Origin: CAYMKL01 sp964390805
GTDB taxonomy: Bacteria; Chloroflexota; Anaerolineae; VGOG01
Direction: 5' to 3'
DNA: 53,208 nt
Assembly (NCBI GenBank): GCA_964390805.1
Contig: CAYMKL010000034.1
Location: 1-53,208, forward strand
Shown here piece after piece: positions 23,534-32,394 of this stretch. Under the pieces are notes generated by a model. It made no database searches. It saw nothing but the letters and a program-made list of their open reading frames with translations, and was not told the DNA's origin. Both the position numbers and the translations under genes were made by a program. How positions within the stretch are numbered: the stretch's first letter is position 1; every line of letters begins with the position of its first letter.

Positions 23534-26425
23534 CTATTGAGTCTCAACATCCACCAGCGTCATAGGCTCCTCGCTGCGCTGCCGAACGTTCCACACCACG
23601 CCGATGCCGATCAGGGCCAGCAGCACCACGGCGTAGTTCAGCCCCTCCCAGAAGGCTTGCTCATCCTCTTCCAGTGGTCGGAGCAGGCGGGCGTAGGTGC
23701 CTCGCGAACGGATGCTGAGCAAATCCTCGTCCTCGACGGCCCAGTCCACGGTGTTCTCTAACAGTTGCAGGTTCAGCAGATACCGATCCTGTGAGAAACT
23801 GCTCGAGATCTCCAGGACGACGTCGTCCACGAACTCCGCGCTGCCTAGCACTACCAGGCGCGAGGAGTCCGGCGAGACCTCAATGGTCCCTAGAGTGGCT
23901 GCCTCCGTCTCGCCCTCACTTTGGCCTTGCTCAGTGCCAGCCTGGACCGGCGGGGCCTGGTCCTTGAAGTAGCTCTCGAACGAGCCGCGGATGCTCACCG
24001 CCAGCGGGCTGGCCTTCTGCTCACCCTCCACCGGGAAGCCGTACTGAGGGTAGGTATTCAGGTCGGGATTGACATCAATGGAGCTTCGCAGCCAGGACCC
24101 GGCAGTGGATTGTAACAGCGTGACTACCTCTCGATCCTGGTTCTTGGCATCGTCCACCTCCAGCGGCGAGGCCCACTGCAGGGTGACGGCCGACAGATTG
24201 GCCACAATGGGACTCTCCGTCGCCATGCTGTCCTGGCGGATGTCCACGAAGAAGGGGAAGGGAATCTGCCGGTATTCCATCACCGTCATCCCGGCCACGT
24301 TGCGCTGAACCGGGACGGGGAAGGGCTCGTTCTGAGGATCCATGACCAGCGACTCCCCTACGTCTACGCCGTAGTGGGCCAGCATCTCTTTCATACCATC
24401 CTGCACGGCTTCAATCATCAGGCTGCCGCCGAACTGCAGCGGCGAGAGGATGTAGTTGCCTGCCGCCGCCACCACCGCGCCGCCGCGCATCAGATATTGG
24501 TCAATGGCGAAGCGCTCCATGTCGCCCAGGCCCTGGGGGGCGATCACCACCAGCACGTCCACGTCGCCCGGCACGCGGCCAGAGCTCAGGTCCACCGATG
24601 TGACGGTATAGTTCTGCATCAATTGCTGCCACACCATGTTCCAACTGGAAATGGGGTTGACCGTGCCGCCGTAAGGACTTTGTATCGGCTCGGTCGAGGG
24701 GTGCCACAGGCCAACGGTCTTGAGGAAGCCCGGCGCGGCACGCTTCAGCACCGCCTCGATCTCGCCGCGCAGGTCGGCCTCGCTCATGTCGCCAGACGGA
24801 TAGAACAATTGTCCCTCGTCCCCGATCTGCAGGATGGTATGAAGATAGTAGGAATCGGCCGAAAAAAGTGAGACGGCAATGGGCCGCAGGCCGTAGGAAT
24901 CAAACAGGGTCTGGCGGGTGACGGGGCTGTTCTGGTCGTCGGGGTCTATCATCTCGAAGGTGAACTTGCCCCCCGATTCCGCCTGGATGTCCTGGGCCAC
25001 TTTTTGGATGAGCTGCGGCACCTCCGCCAGCGACTGCGGCAACGTCTGCTGTGTGACAAAGGTCGTCAGCTTGATGGGCTCTTCCATGCTGGCAAAGATC
25101 GCGTCAAGGCTTTGGAAACCATAGACCACCTTCTTGATGGAGCGAGTCAAGTCGTACTCCAGGTTCCGCAGCCCAACGTCTACGTCGCCGCCGCCAGTAG
25201 ACTGTACCTCGATCAAGTCCTGGAATCCCAGGGTGACCGACTGATCGCCGTAGCGGATTAGAATGTCAAAGTAGGAGCTGATGACCGACGATTCGTAGCG
25301 CCCGGCGATGCGGAAGGGCGTGGGGCTAATGCCGTAAACCTGATTTGCCTCCGCTTCCAACTCCTCGTTCTCTCTGGGATCTATGATCTCGACGTTGACT
25401 GCGCCGCGCGAAGCGATTTCGTACTCGCGCATCAGGTCGCGGATGGTCGGCACCAAGGGGGCCAGCAGCGGATGGGTCTTTTCGCTGAAGTAGCCCCGCA
25501 TCAGCAGCGGCTCTTGCAGGTTGCTGACCAGGTCGCGGGTGGTTGAGGATAGGCTGTACTCGCCCTGAGCGGTCAGGTCGGCCCGCAGGCCGTGAACGGG
25601 GAACAGCCAGGAGTTGAGGGCCAGCAGGTTGGCGGCCACCAACGCCAGGCTCAGGATGGCGCTTCGGCGATGCGCAGCGGTGCGTGGGCCGCGGCTCCAG
25701 CGCTTGGCGTCCAGCGAAACGACGTTGGCCACCAGGAAGAACGCGGTCAGCGACAGGTAGTAGATCAGGTCTCGCAGGTCAATCACGCCTCGCTCAATGC
25801 TCTCGAAGCGGCTGCCCGTGCCGATGGCCCGTAGCACCTCGCCGACGGCATCCCCCACGAAGTCCGTCACGCCCGATGCGCCCAGCAAGTAGAACAGGCC
25901 GCAGATCAGCACAGTGACCATCAGGGCCACGATCTGGTTATCGCTGCGCGACGAGACGAACAGCCCGATGGCGGCGTAGGCCGAGGCCATGAGGATGGCC
26001 GCCAGGTAGCCGCCCACCACCGGCCCCCAGTCCAGAGGCCCCAGCATAGTGACCGTGAGAGGCAGGAAAAGCGTCAGCGCCAGGGCCACGGCGATCAGAG
26101 CCACCACTGCCATGAACTTGCCCCACACCAGGCTGGCCCGGGGCACGGGCAGGGTGAGCAGCACTTCCAGGGTTCCCCCGCGCTGTTCCTCGCTCCACTG
26201 GCGCATGGTCAGCGCGGCCACCAGGAAGATCATCAGCACCGGCATCCAGCGAAACAGCGGGCGGACGTCGGCGATGTTGCGGGCGAAGAAGGTCTCCGCC
26301 CAGAAGAATGAAAACAGTGTGACCACCAGGAAGGCTCCGACGAAGATCAACGCCATGGGGGAGCCAAAGTACGCGCCCAGTTCCTTGCGCGCTATGGCCA
26401 GCGATTGCTTCCATGACTCTTTCAT
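23534..26425 (-). CDS. ABC-2 permease fused to GldG-like ABC-auxiliary domain
   Basis: The 963-residue product joins two usual partners. Residues 1-255 form a six-helix ABC-2 permease like GldF (MRQWSEEQRGGTLEVLLTLPV). After another helix, residues about 290-800 form a GldG-type extracellular domain (DLTAQGEYSLSSTTRDLV, VDVLVVIAPQGLGDMERFAIDQYLMRGGAVV). A last helix is near 930-950. In Bacteroidota, GldA/F/G serve gliding and type 9 secretion, but in other phyla the substrate is unknown, so motility is not claimed. The start overlaps the ATPase stop (ATGA), with GGAGGTGATGC as ribosome site. Confidence 0.9.
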   Translation of the reverse strand: MKESWKQSLAIARKELGAYFGSPMALIFVGAFLVVTLFSFFWAETFFARNIADVRPLFRWMPVLMIFLVAALTMRQWSEEQRGGTLEVLLTLPVPRASLVWGKFMAVVALIAVALALTLFLPLTVTMLGPLDWGPVVGGYLAAILMASAYAAIGLFVSSRSDNQIVALMVTVLICGLFYLLGASGVTDFVGDAVGEVLRAIGTGSRFESIERGVIDLRDLIYYLSLTAFFLVANVVSLDAKRWSRGPRTAAHRRSAILSLALVAANLLALNSWLFPVHGLRADLTAQGEYSLSSTTRDLVSNLQEPLLMRGYFSEKTHPLLAPLVPTIRDLMREYEIASRGAVNVEIIDPRENEELEAEANQVYGISPTPFRIAGRYESSVISSYFDILIRYGDQSVTLGFQDLIEVQSTGGGDVDVGLRNLEYDLTRSIKKVVYGFQSLDAIFASMEEPIKLTTFVTQQTLPQSLAEVPQLIQKVAQDIQAESGGKFTFEMIDPDDQNSPVTRQTLFDSYGLRPIAVSLFSADSYYLHTILQIGDEGQLFYPSGDMSEADLRGEIEAVLKRAAPGFLKTVGLWHPSTEPIQSPYGGTVNPISSWNMVWQQLMQNYTVTSVDLSSGRVPGDVDVLVVIAPQGLGDMERFAIDQYLMRGGAVVAAAGNYILSPLQFGGSLMIEAVQDGMKEMLAHYGVDVGESLVMDPQNEPFPVPVQRNVAGMTVMEYRQIPFPFFVDIRQDSMATESPIVANLSAVTLQWASPLEVDDAKNQDREVVTLLQSTAGSWLRSSIDVNPDLNTYPQYGFPVEGEQKASPLAVSIRGSFESYFKDQAPPVQAGTEQGQSEGETEAATLGTIEVSPDSSRLVVLGSAEFVDDVVLEISSSFSQDRYLLNLQLLENTVDWAVEDEDLLSIRSRGTYARLLRPLEEDEQAFWEGLNYAVVLLALIGIGVVWNVRQRSEEPMTLVDVETQ

Positions 26426-27390
26426 GATGCATCACCTCCTTGCGCTGCGTTCGCCGCAGGGTCCTGAGCTTGTCGAAGGGCCGTGGTCAGCTCGTTGAAC
26501 ACGGTCTCGAGGGTGCGAACGTCGCGGCGCAGCTCTCGCAGGGGCCAGTTCTTCTCGCGGGCCAACCCATAGATGGCTGAGCGAAGGTCCACTCCGCTGG
26601 CACCCCGAACCCGATACTCGTGCCCGTCGGGCGTGGGATAAGCCTCGACCTTCTGGACGCCAGCGAGGGCCTTCAGGCTGTTGGTGGCGTCGGGCGCGCC
26701 TTCGGCCAGCACCAAGACAGCGTCGGTCGTGGCCGCCAGGTCTGCCAGGCGTGCGTCGGCCTTGACCTCGCCGTTCAGCAGGATAATCACCCGGTCGCAG
26801 GTCGCCTCCACCTCAGAGAGGATGTGAGTGGAGAGGAGCACAGTGCTGTGACTGGCCAGCCGCCGGATCAAGCGCCGCACCTCCACGATCTGGGTGGGGT
26901 CCAGGCCAGCCGTAGGCTCATCGCAGATCAGCAGTTTGGGCTGGTGCAGGATGGCCTGGGCCAGCCCGACCCGCTGGCGATAGCCCTTGCTCAGTTCTCC
27001 GATGGGACGGGTGAGGTGGTCGGTCAGGGCCGTGGCGCGGACGGCTTCGGAGAGGCGCGCCGGCTGTTCGTCGGCCGGAATCTGGCGCAGGTCAGCCATC
27101 ATCTTGAGATAAGCCTGCACCGACAGCTCAGGGTAAAGGGGCGCGTTCTCTGGCAGATAGCCGATGCGCTTCTGCACCTCCAGCGTGTCGGTCAGCACGT
27201 CCAGGCCGTCCACCGTCGCCTGCCCCTCGTCCGGTTGCAGGAAGCCGGTCAGCACCCTCATCATCGTCGTCTTGCCCGCCCCGTTGGGGCCCAGCAAGCC
27301 GATGATCTCTCCGCTCTCGACGCGAAAAGAGACCCCGCTGAGCGCCACGGTCGAGCCATACGACTTGCTCAAGTTGGTCACTTCAATCAT
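26422..27390 (-). CDS. ABC transporter ATPase, GldA/CcmA-like
   Basis: The 322-residue ATPase energises the permease encoded next. Walker A GPNGAGKTT, Q-loop GYLPENAPLYPELSV, signature LSKGYRQRVGLAQA, Walker B LLICDEPTAGLDPTQ and the H-loop STHILSEVE are all present. ATG 27390 is preferred: GGAGG lies at 27401-27405, while the frame extends uselessly to 27417. The C-terminal residues RQAQDPAA come from a copy of the short palindromic repeat at 26463-26480. It is the first gene of a three-gene operon with a promoter at 27447-27475. Confidence 0.93.
   Translation of the reverse strand: MIEVTNLSKSYGSTVALSGVSFRVESGEIIGLLGPNGAGKTTMMRVLTGFLQPDEGQATVDGLDVLTDTLEVQKRIGYLPENAPLYPELSVQAYLKMMADLRQIPADEQPARLSEAVRATALTDHLTRPIGELSKGYRQRVGLAQAILHQPKLLICDEPTAGLDPTQIVEVRRLIRRLASHSTVLLSTHILSEVEATCDRVIILLNGEVKADARLADLAATTDAVLVLAEGAPDATNSLKALAGVQKVEAYPTPDGHEYRVRGASGVDLRSAIYGLAREKNWPLRELRRDVRTLETVFNELTTALRQAQDPAANAAQGGDAS
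26463..26480 (-). repeat. Short palindromic interspersed element in the ATPase 3' end
   Basis: CCTGAGCTTGTCGAAGGG, a variant of the same element, translated on the minus strand as LRQAQD near the C-terminus of the ABC ATPase. Confidence 0.65.
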
Positions 27391-27417
27391 ATCGCTTCTA
27401 CCTCCAGAACTCATCAT

Positions 27418-27440
27418 AAAAAAGTCGCTTGCCAGCGACG
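27418..27440 (-). promoter_or_regulatory. Terminator-like leader hairpin at +1 of the ABC operon
   Basis: On the minus strand GTCGCT-GGCA-AGCGAC is followed by TTTTTT. The hairpin begins practically at the predicted transcription start and ends before the ribosome site. It could act as an attenuator, or may only protect the 5' end. Confidence 0.4.
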
Positions 27441-27446
27441 GGGAGA

Positions 27447-27475
27447 ATTATACACCTACTTCCGAGATTGTGCAA
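27447..27475 (-). promoter_or_regulatory. Promoter of the ABC operon
   Basis: On the minus strand, TTGCAC (27470-27475), a 17-bp spacer, then TATAAT (27447-27452). Confidence 0.65.
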
Positions 27476-27742
27476 GCTGATGCGTGGAGGATTTCAGTTG
27501 GGGACGACTTAGCCGTTGATCATATCAGTAGGTGGAGATTCTGAAACAGGGCAAGCGCCCACGCCGTTCGGCTGAGCCCTTCGGCAGGCTCAGGGCAGGT
27601 ATGGAAGCCACCTCTGTTAATAATCCTCTATCCATTAAGTATACCATGTTTTTGTTAAGAAACCGTGAGGAGAATGTTAGAGTTTCATTAGAGTTGGTTT
27701 GGGCTCTCGCCTCGTTTGGTGATGGCAAAGCCGCTTGTGCAG
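27476..27742. other. Intergenic region with a palindromic repeat copy
   Basis: No supported gene. A copy of the short palindromic element lies at 27577-27599 (CCCTTCGGCAGGCTCAGG type), preceded by an inverted partial copy (CGTTCGGCTGAG, 27565-27576). From about 27600 the sequence becomes A/T-richer, which marks the edge of the accessory island. Confidence 0.5.
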
Positions 27743-27771
27743 TTGACGCAGGAGGGCTTTTGTAATATACT
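27743..27771 (+). promoter_or_regulatory. Promoter of the HD/TPR gene
   Basis: TTGACG (27743-27748), a 17-bp spacer, then TATACT (27766-27771). A CCATCC-GTCT-GGATGG inverted repeat (27784-27799) lies just after the predicted start and could be an operator. Confidence 0.6.
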
Positions 27772-27875
27772 ATCGGTGTCAGACCATCCGTCTGGATGGG
27801 TTGGCGGAGAGAGGGCGAAATAGTGGAGGCGACATAGTAAACTCCCTGCAAGCGATATGGTGAATGGAGGACAAG

Positions 27876-30800
27876 ATGTTTGAGACTAACGAAATTGACC
27901 TTGTCAAGCGATTGCACCAGATTTCCCCTGACCTGGCAACACGCATAAGAAGGCTCGGAAACATTGCTGATCGTTTGCTATCTCGAATCTACTCAATATT
28001 CCCAGAATACACAGACCACAGCAGATATCACTCACAGCAGGTGATGACTATTTTGAATTGGCTTTTGCCGGCCGATATGGCAAATCCATTATCAGCCCTA
28101 GAGATGTTTTACCTGTTAGCAGCAGCGCTTCTTCATGATATTGGAATGCTAGATGTGGTCGGCAAAGTCGGTGATCAGGAGGCTCAAAAGCAGATCCGAG
28201 ACAGCCACCATTTAAGAAGTGAACAGTATGTCCAAGAACACTACCAAAGCTTGGAGCTAGACAAACCGGAGGCCGATGCCATTAGCGAAATATGTCGTTC
28301 GCACCGAAAAGTCAATATAATCGAGGACGTCAATGATATTCCAGATCCACAAGGTAGACTTATAAGAATGCAACTGCTCTGTGCTGCCATACGAATTGCC
28401 GATGAACTGGACCTGACTGCATATCGAGCGCCACAAATCGTACTTGACGCGATCCAGCCACCTCAGGATAGCATATCTCACTTTGAGAAACACCTGAGCA
28501 TCGGCGGTGTTGGGCCACTTGATTCGTCTGAGGGAATCATACAGATTAGTGCCACTGTGCAGACTTCTGCACAAGAACGAGCTTTGCGCCAAATGGAAGA
28601 GGAGATCCAAGAGAAGCTGACCGAAGTAGTTCCGATATTCATTCAACACAATCTGCCGTGGAAAACTATCAAGCTTGGTTTGCAGCGTAGGAAGGTAGTC
28701 GAGCGCGAAGTCGCTTTGCACCTCGCAAGATTTGGCGAAAGTCACAAGGATGGATTGGCCGCAAGGCTAGACGAATCACTAGGCGACATTGAGAGCTGCT
28801 TACAAGACCTCGGCCAACTCCATTACACCGAATCCGCGGAGGGACCGGATTCTGTACGCCTGGCTGTGAACAGTCGTACATTTGGGTATCTGCTGAAGCA
28901 GTTCCTCAAAACGGAAGAAGAGATTCAATTCGTACTATCACCATATCTTCACAGGTGCATAGAAGAGTTCGCGTTTGACGATTTCTGCCAACGCTTCGAT
29001 GCCGTTTACGACTTGCAGGAGAAGGAGGACCGCATTCTGGTTTTGCAGAGTTCCCCGACCGGCCTCTATCTGCTCCTTTTCGTTTCCGAGTTTCAGGCTG
29101 AACCGACAATACTGCCGAGGCGGGCGATTCTTGATAGGGCAATATTACTTGGCTTTTTTACAGATGTGTTTCGATTCCCACAGATTGCTCAAATCAGAGG
29201 TATTGCATCCGCTATCAGGGCAATTCAGAACAAAGCAGACCAGGAAAGTCAATCCTTGCTAGGTCTGCTAAGGGCTGTCGGTCCTGACTTGGAGAGAGAT
29301 TTCCAGGATGTACTTAACGACTTGGTACCACCTCCAGAGTTAATAGACACCGACTCAAAGGATAAAATCGAGTTGTCGTTAACTGTGTCCCATCCGAGCG
29401 TTGAACTTGAGCGTGGTATGACTTTTGCACATCTGCTCAAAGCTTCGATGATATCGGGCGAGAAGCTGGAACTCGTGGGAGCCAGAGTACAACTCTCGAG
29501 TGAAGACCCTAGGATGTCACAAGCTATCAGTTCTCCGCCTGATTCTTTGATCATCACTCCAGATCGACCAAGACTGTCTCCTCTGAGTGGGGTCATGTTT
29601 TGTAGAGTGGAGCTTGACCATGCCAGAAAGCGAATTACTCTACTTGCCGACATAGAGAGGACAGGAGATTATTCTAAGTACCCAATTATTGTTCGTATGA
29701 CGACGCGTTCGGATCGGAAGAACGCGACTTTTAGTCCCTCGGTGCATTATACAAATGTCGATGTACAGCAAGCACTTCAGATCGATGAGATGTTTCGTTG
29801 GTTTAAGTCAGGGGATTTTCATCGCCTTGTAATAGAACTTGACCAAAAAGAACTCCTTCCCCCAGAAGTCGCTTTGTCTACCATAGAGGCTTTAGGGTCA
29901 GATCTTAAAGATCGAGCTTTTGAGCCTTTCGTTGCTGAGCCTTACCGCGACGTTTTGCGATGTCTGGTTCAGTTGCAGCACAAAATTGGCGAGCCAATTC
30001 CTTTCCCAATCGTGCTCAATACTCAACAAGGAGTAGCGATCACAGAACTCGCCAAAGCTGTAGATGATATGAGTGTGACTCAGATTCGTGACGAGCTTTT
30101 GGCAATAGGGAGGGAATCAAAGGGTGACTGGACTACAGTCCGTGTCTCAACATATTTTCCAAATGGACAGTTAGAGTCCGATGAATTTCTAGGACCTTTC
30201 CCGCGCATGCTTCCGAAGATAGAGTTCAAGCAAGAAGAGAAGAATCAAGAACTATCCGAAGCATTACAGAAGGGTGATATCTCTATTCAAATCACCCATG
30301 GTTCTGCACTTGATGTGGCAACATTTAGGCAAAGGGTCATTGAGGGTTTCTCAGAGTCTGAGGAAAGATCTTTTCTTCCTGTGGGACCTGAATCCGAGCA
30401 GCCAGCTCAGACAGTTTGCCAGGTGAGTATTCAGCCTATTCGAGATAGGATGTGGTACAGAGAGCAAGTGATTCATTATCAAATCCGCGATGTTTCCGCT
30501 ATAAACAGCATCTTCTCCAACGCAAGAAGTCTACTGCAACAAGATGGCGTAGAAGATGCAATAGATGAATTGACTGATGGTCTGAGAAGATTCCCCGATA
30601 ATGCTCTCTTAACTGGACTTCTAGGGTGGGCGTATTATAAAAATGGTGATCTGGAGTCCGCTTACAGATACAGCCTAGAGGCTACCAATCTCCAGCATGA
30701 GAAGTGGTCAGTGCCTGTGAGTTTCCCCTATTACAATCTTGGGTTATGCTGTGTGCTATTAGACAAGTTCGAGGACAGTATGTCGTGGTATGAACAAGCT

Positions 30801-31046
30801 GTAACCATGGATACTGGGCCAGTACTTAACGAATCCATAGAGGACCTAGAAGCAATCGTCTCAGCGGAGAAGCCCGAGGTACTCTACGCTTTGGCCTTCC
30901 TGTATGAACACAAACGAGAACTGGCGAAAGCCATTGAGTCATACGAAAAGTACTGGCATTCGAATTCACAGTATGAAGAGTATAAAGAATTGGCACAAGC
31001 AGCAATTCAACGACTGGGGCAAGAACAGACACATACATTGGTGTAG
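27876..31046 (+). CDS. Large HD-domain (HD-CE-like) protein with C-terminal TPR repeats
   Basis: The 1056-residue product begins with an HD-type domain (about 45-200): HSRYHSQQVM, LLAAALLHDIGML (HD pair), ICRSHR and IRIADELD provide the metal ligands. The pattern resembles the HD-CE family described in bacterial conflict and signalling proteins. A long middle region (about 200-860) has no recognised domain. Three TPR-like units close the protein (about 885-1040: LLTGLLGWAYYKNGDLESAY, FPYYNLGLCCVLLDKFEDSM, EVLYALAFLYEHKRELAKAI). A nucleotide hydrolase role is plausible. Base composition is clearly lower in GC than the flanking genes, suggesting transfer. ATG 27876 follows GGAGG by 5 nt; ATG 27864 lacks a ribosome site. 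It is monocistronic, and a defence function is only a guess. Confidence 0.75.
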   Translation: MFETNEIDLVKRLHQISPDLATRIRRLGNIADRLLSRIYSIFPEYTDHSRYHSQQVMTILNWLLPADMANPLSALEMFYLLAAALLHDIGMLDVVGKVGDQEAQKQIRDSHHLRSEQYVQEHYQSLELDKPEADAISEICRSHRKVNIIEDVNDIPDPQGRLIRMQLLCAAIRIADELDLTAYRAPQIVLDAIQPPQDSISHFEKHLSIGGVGPLDSSEGIIQISATVQTSAQERALRQMEEEIQEKLTEVVPIFIQHNLPWKTIKLGLQRRKVVEREVALHLARFGESHKDGLAARLDESLGDIESCLQDLGQLHYTESAEGPDSVRLAVNSRTFGYLLKQFLKTEEEIQFVLSPYLHRCIEEFAFDDFCQRFDAVYDLQEKEDRILVLQSSPTGLYLLLFVSEFQAEPTILPRRAILDRAILLGFFTDVFRFPQIAQIRGIASAIRAIQNKADQESQSLLGLLRAVGPDLERDFQDVLNDLVPPPELIDTDSKDKIELSLTVSHPSVELERGMTFAHLLKASMISGEKLELVGARVQLSSEDPRMSQAISSPPDSLIITPDRPRLSPLSGVMFCRVELDHARKRITLLADIERTGDYSKYPIIVRMTTRSDRKNATFSPSVHYTNVDVQQALQIDEMFRWFKSGDFHRLVIELDQKELLPPEVALSTIEALGSDLKDRAFEPFVAEPYRDVLRCLVQLQHKIGEPIPFPIVLNTQQGVAITELAKAVDDMSVTQIRDELLAIGRESKGDWTTVRVSTYFPNGQLESDEFLGPFPRMLPKIEFKQEEKNQELSEALQKGDISIQITHGSALDVATFRQRVIEGFSESEERSFLPVGPESEQPAQTVCQVSIQPIRDRMWYREQVIHYQIRDVSAINSIFSNARSLLQQDGVEDAIDELTDGLRRFPDNALLTGLLGWAYYKNGDLESAYRYSLEATNLQHEKWSVPVSFPYYNLGLCCVLLDKFEDSMSWYEQAVTMDTGPVLNESIEDLEAIVSAEKPEVLYALAFLYEHKRELAKAIESYEKYWHSNSQYEEYKELAQAAIQRLGQEQTHTLV

Positions 31047-31097
31047 CTCGTGGCTGTGTCAGTGCCAGCGAACTGTGGATAGGAGCATGAGGGAGCG

Positions 31098-31178
31098 GCC
31101 ATTATTGACCAGATCGTTTATAGGCTGTATGGGCTGACGGAAGAGGAGATTGCGGTGGTGGAGGGTTTGGATCGCTGA
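31098..31178 (+). pseudogene. Decayed C-terminal tail of a methyltransferase-type protein, copy 1
   Basis: Translates as IIDQIVYRLYGLTEEEIAVVEG then a stop. The motif IDxLVYxLYGLTEEEI typically ends Eco57I/PglX-like DNA methyltransferases and type IIG enzymes. No upstream part of such a gene remains. Confidence 0.5.
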
Positions 31179-31259
31179 GGCGCTGAGAACACTCATGATG
31201 CTGAAAGGGACATCAGCGGTCTCAGAGGTTTCAGCGGAGTCAGCGGTTCAGCGGGCGTG

Positions 31260-31340
31260 CGGATTGACGCGCTGGTGTATGAGTTGTATGGGTTAGCGGA
31301 GGGAGAGATTGCAGTGGTGGCAACGGATAGGATCAGATAA
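31260..31340 (+). pseudogene. Decayed C-terminal tail of a methyltransferase-type protein, copy 2
   Basis: Translates as RIDALVYELYGLAEGEIAVV and ends at a TAA. It is the same length (81 bp) as copy 1 and lies exactly 162 bp downstream. The DNA between contains repeated TCAGCGG words. Confidence 0.5.
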
Positions 31341-31405
31341 GCGGATGAGGGGGTGGCGTCTATCCGCTACGCATCGTGGCTTTGAAAGTAAGGAGGGAAT
31401 GAAAG

Positions 31406-31738
31406 ATGTCCACAGTATTGAGCAAGGTCAGAAGGCTAGAGGAATACATGGCCTCGACCAACGCTTCGTCTCTTGATAGCGTGTTGGAGTTGACCATTGG
31501 TAAGCTGCTCGACAGGGAGACTTCTCGTTTGATCTCGCAAAAAGCCCGATTGGAGCAACAACTGGCTGACTTTGAGCAGAGGTATTCCCTCAGCTCCGAA
31601 GAGTTCTACGAGAGGTTTGAACAAGGCGAGCTGGGCGATGCCATGGACTTCGTCGAGTGGTCAGCAACGTACGAGATGGCCGCAAACTTGCAACACCGAC
31701 TGTCCATCCTTGGAGGGGAGGAAGCGAGCCCCTCATGA
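31406..31738 (+). CDS. Probable antitoxin, TumA-like partner of the next gene
   Basis: The 110-residue product is helical and charged (LLDRETSRLISQKARLEQQLADFEQRYSLSSEEFYERFEQGELGDAMDFVEWSATYEM). It has no recognised DNA-binding motif. It ends in an ATGA overlap with the TumE-like gene, the classic coupling of toxin-antitoxin pairs. Proteins of this form are typical small upstream partners of DUF6516/TumE genes. The assignment rests mainly on context. Confidence 0.6.
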   Translation: MSTVLSKVRRLEEYMASTNASSLDSVLELTIGKLLDRETSRLISQKARLEQQLADFEQRYSLSSEEFYERFEQGELGDAMDFVEWSATYEMAANLQHRLSILGGEEASPS

Positions 31739-32124
31739 ACCCCATCATCGCCAGCTACTTCGATGAAATCGAAATGCGGCTGATAGATAGCCCTGTAGTT
31801 ATCTCTTACAAACAAGCTCGGCGAGAAGTCACGCCCACCGATGGCAAGCTCCGCATCCGAGCCACGTTAATAGACGGCGGGCTGTTCGAGCTCTTCGAAT
31901 ACGTGGCGGAGGAAAAGGGGCGGATTGATTTGCGGAAGTACAGCTTCCATTGGCAGGACGCCGATGGAGAGCTAATCCGCCGTTGGGACAACGTCAAGCA
32001 CCACATGGATCTGCCCAATGCGCCCCATCACCTTCACACCAAAGAAGGCCCTCCACAGCCTGTATTCGATGTGCCGAGTGCTATGACCGTCCTAGCCACA
32101 ATCGAAGAACAGGTGCAGGCGTGA
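31735..32124 (+). CDS. TumE-family (DUF6516) toxin
   Basis: The 129-residue product shows the DUF6516 pattern: VISYKQARREVTPTDGKLRIRATLIDGGLFELFEYV, then YSFHWQDADGELIRRWDNVKHHMDLPNAPHHLH. This family is the toxin of TumE/TumA-type modules; its target was not deduced here. ATG 31735 overlaps the upstream stop. Its own stop overlaps the GTG of the HicB-like gene, so the three genes form one unit. Confidence 0.72.
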   Translation: MNPIIASYFDEIEMRLIDSPVVISYKQARREVTPTDGKLRIRATLIDGGLFELFEYVAEEKGRIDLRKYSFHWQDADGELIRRWDNVKHHMDLPNAPHHLHTKEGPPQPVFDVPSAMTVLATIEEQVQA

Positions 32125-32342
32125 AAGACCACCACATCAACATCCTCTATAGCGAAGACGATGATGGATATATTGCAGACATCCCTGACCTGGAAGCCTG
32201 CTCTGCCTTTGGGGATACGCCCGAGGAGGTACTCAGGCAGGTCAAGATCGCAAAATCGGCCTGGCTTGAAGCAGCGCAGGCTGAGGGCAAACCAATCCCG
32301 GAGCCCAGGTATCGGCCAGTTTGTCAACCGATCTTTCCATGA
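32121..32342 (+). CDS. HicB-like antitoxin without HicA
   Basis: The 73-residue product has the HicB degraded RNase-H-like fold: INILYSEDDDGYIADIPDLEACSAFGDTPEEVLRQVKIAKSAWLEAA. It starts at a GTG overlapping the TumE-like stop. No HicA mRNA-interferase gene is adjacent, and the C-terminal DNA-binding domain of long HicB proteins is absent. It may be an orphan, or may have been recruited by the TumE module. Confidence 0.75.
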   Translation: MKDHHINILYSEDDDGYIADIPDLEACSAFGDTPEEVLRQVKIAKSAWLEAAQAEGKPIPEPRYRPVCQPIFP

Positions 32343-32394
32343 CCGATCGTTTTCACTTGTCCAAGGTCCAGTAAGTAAGAAGGAGGAAATGAAA

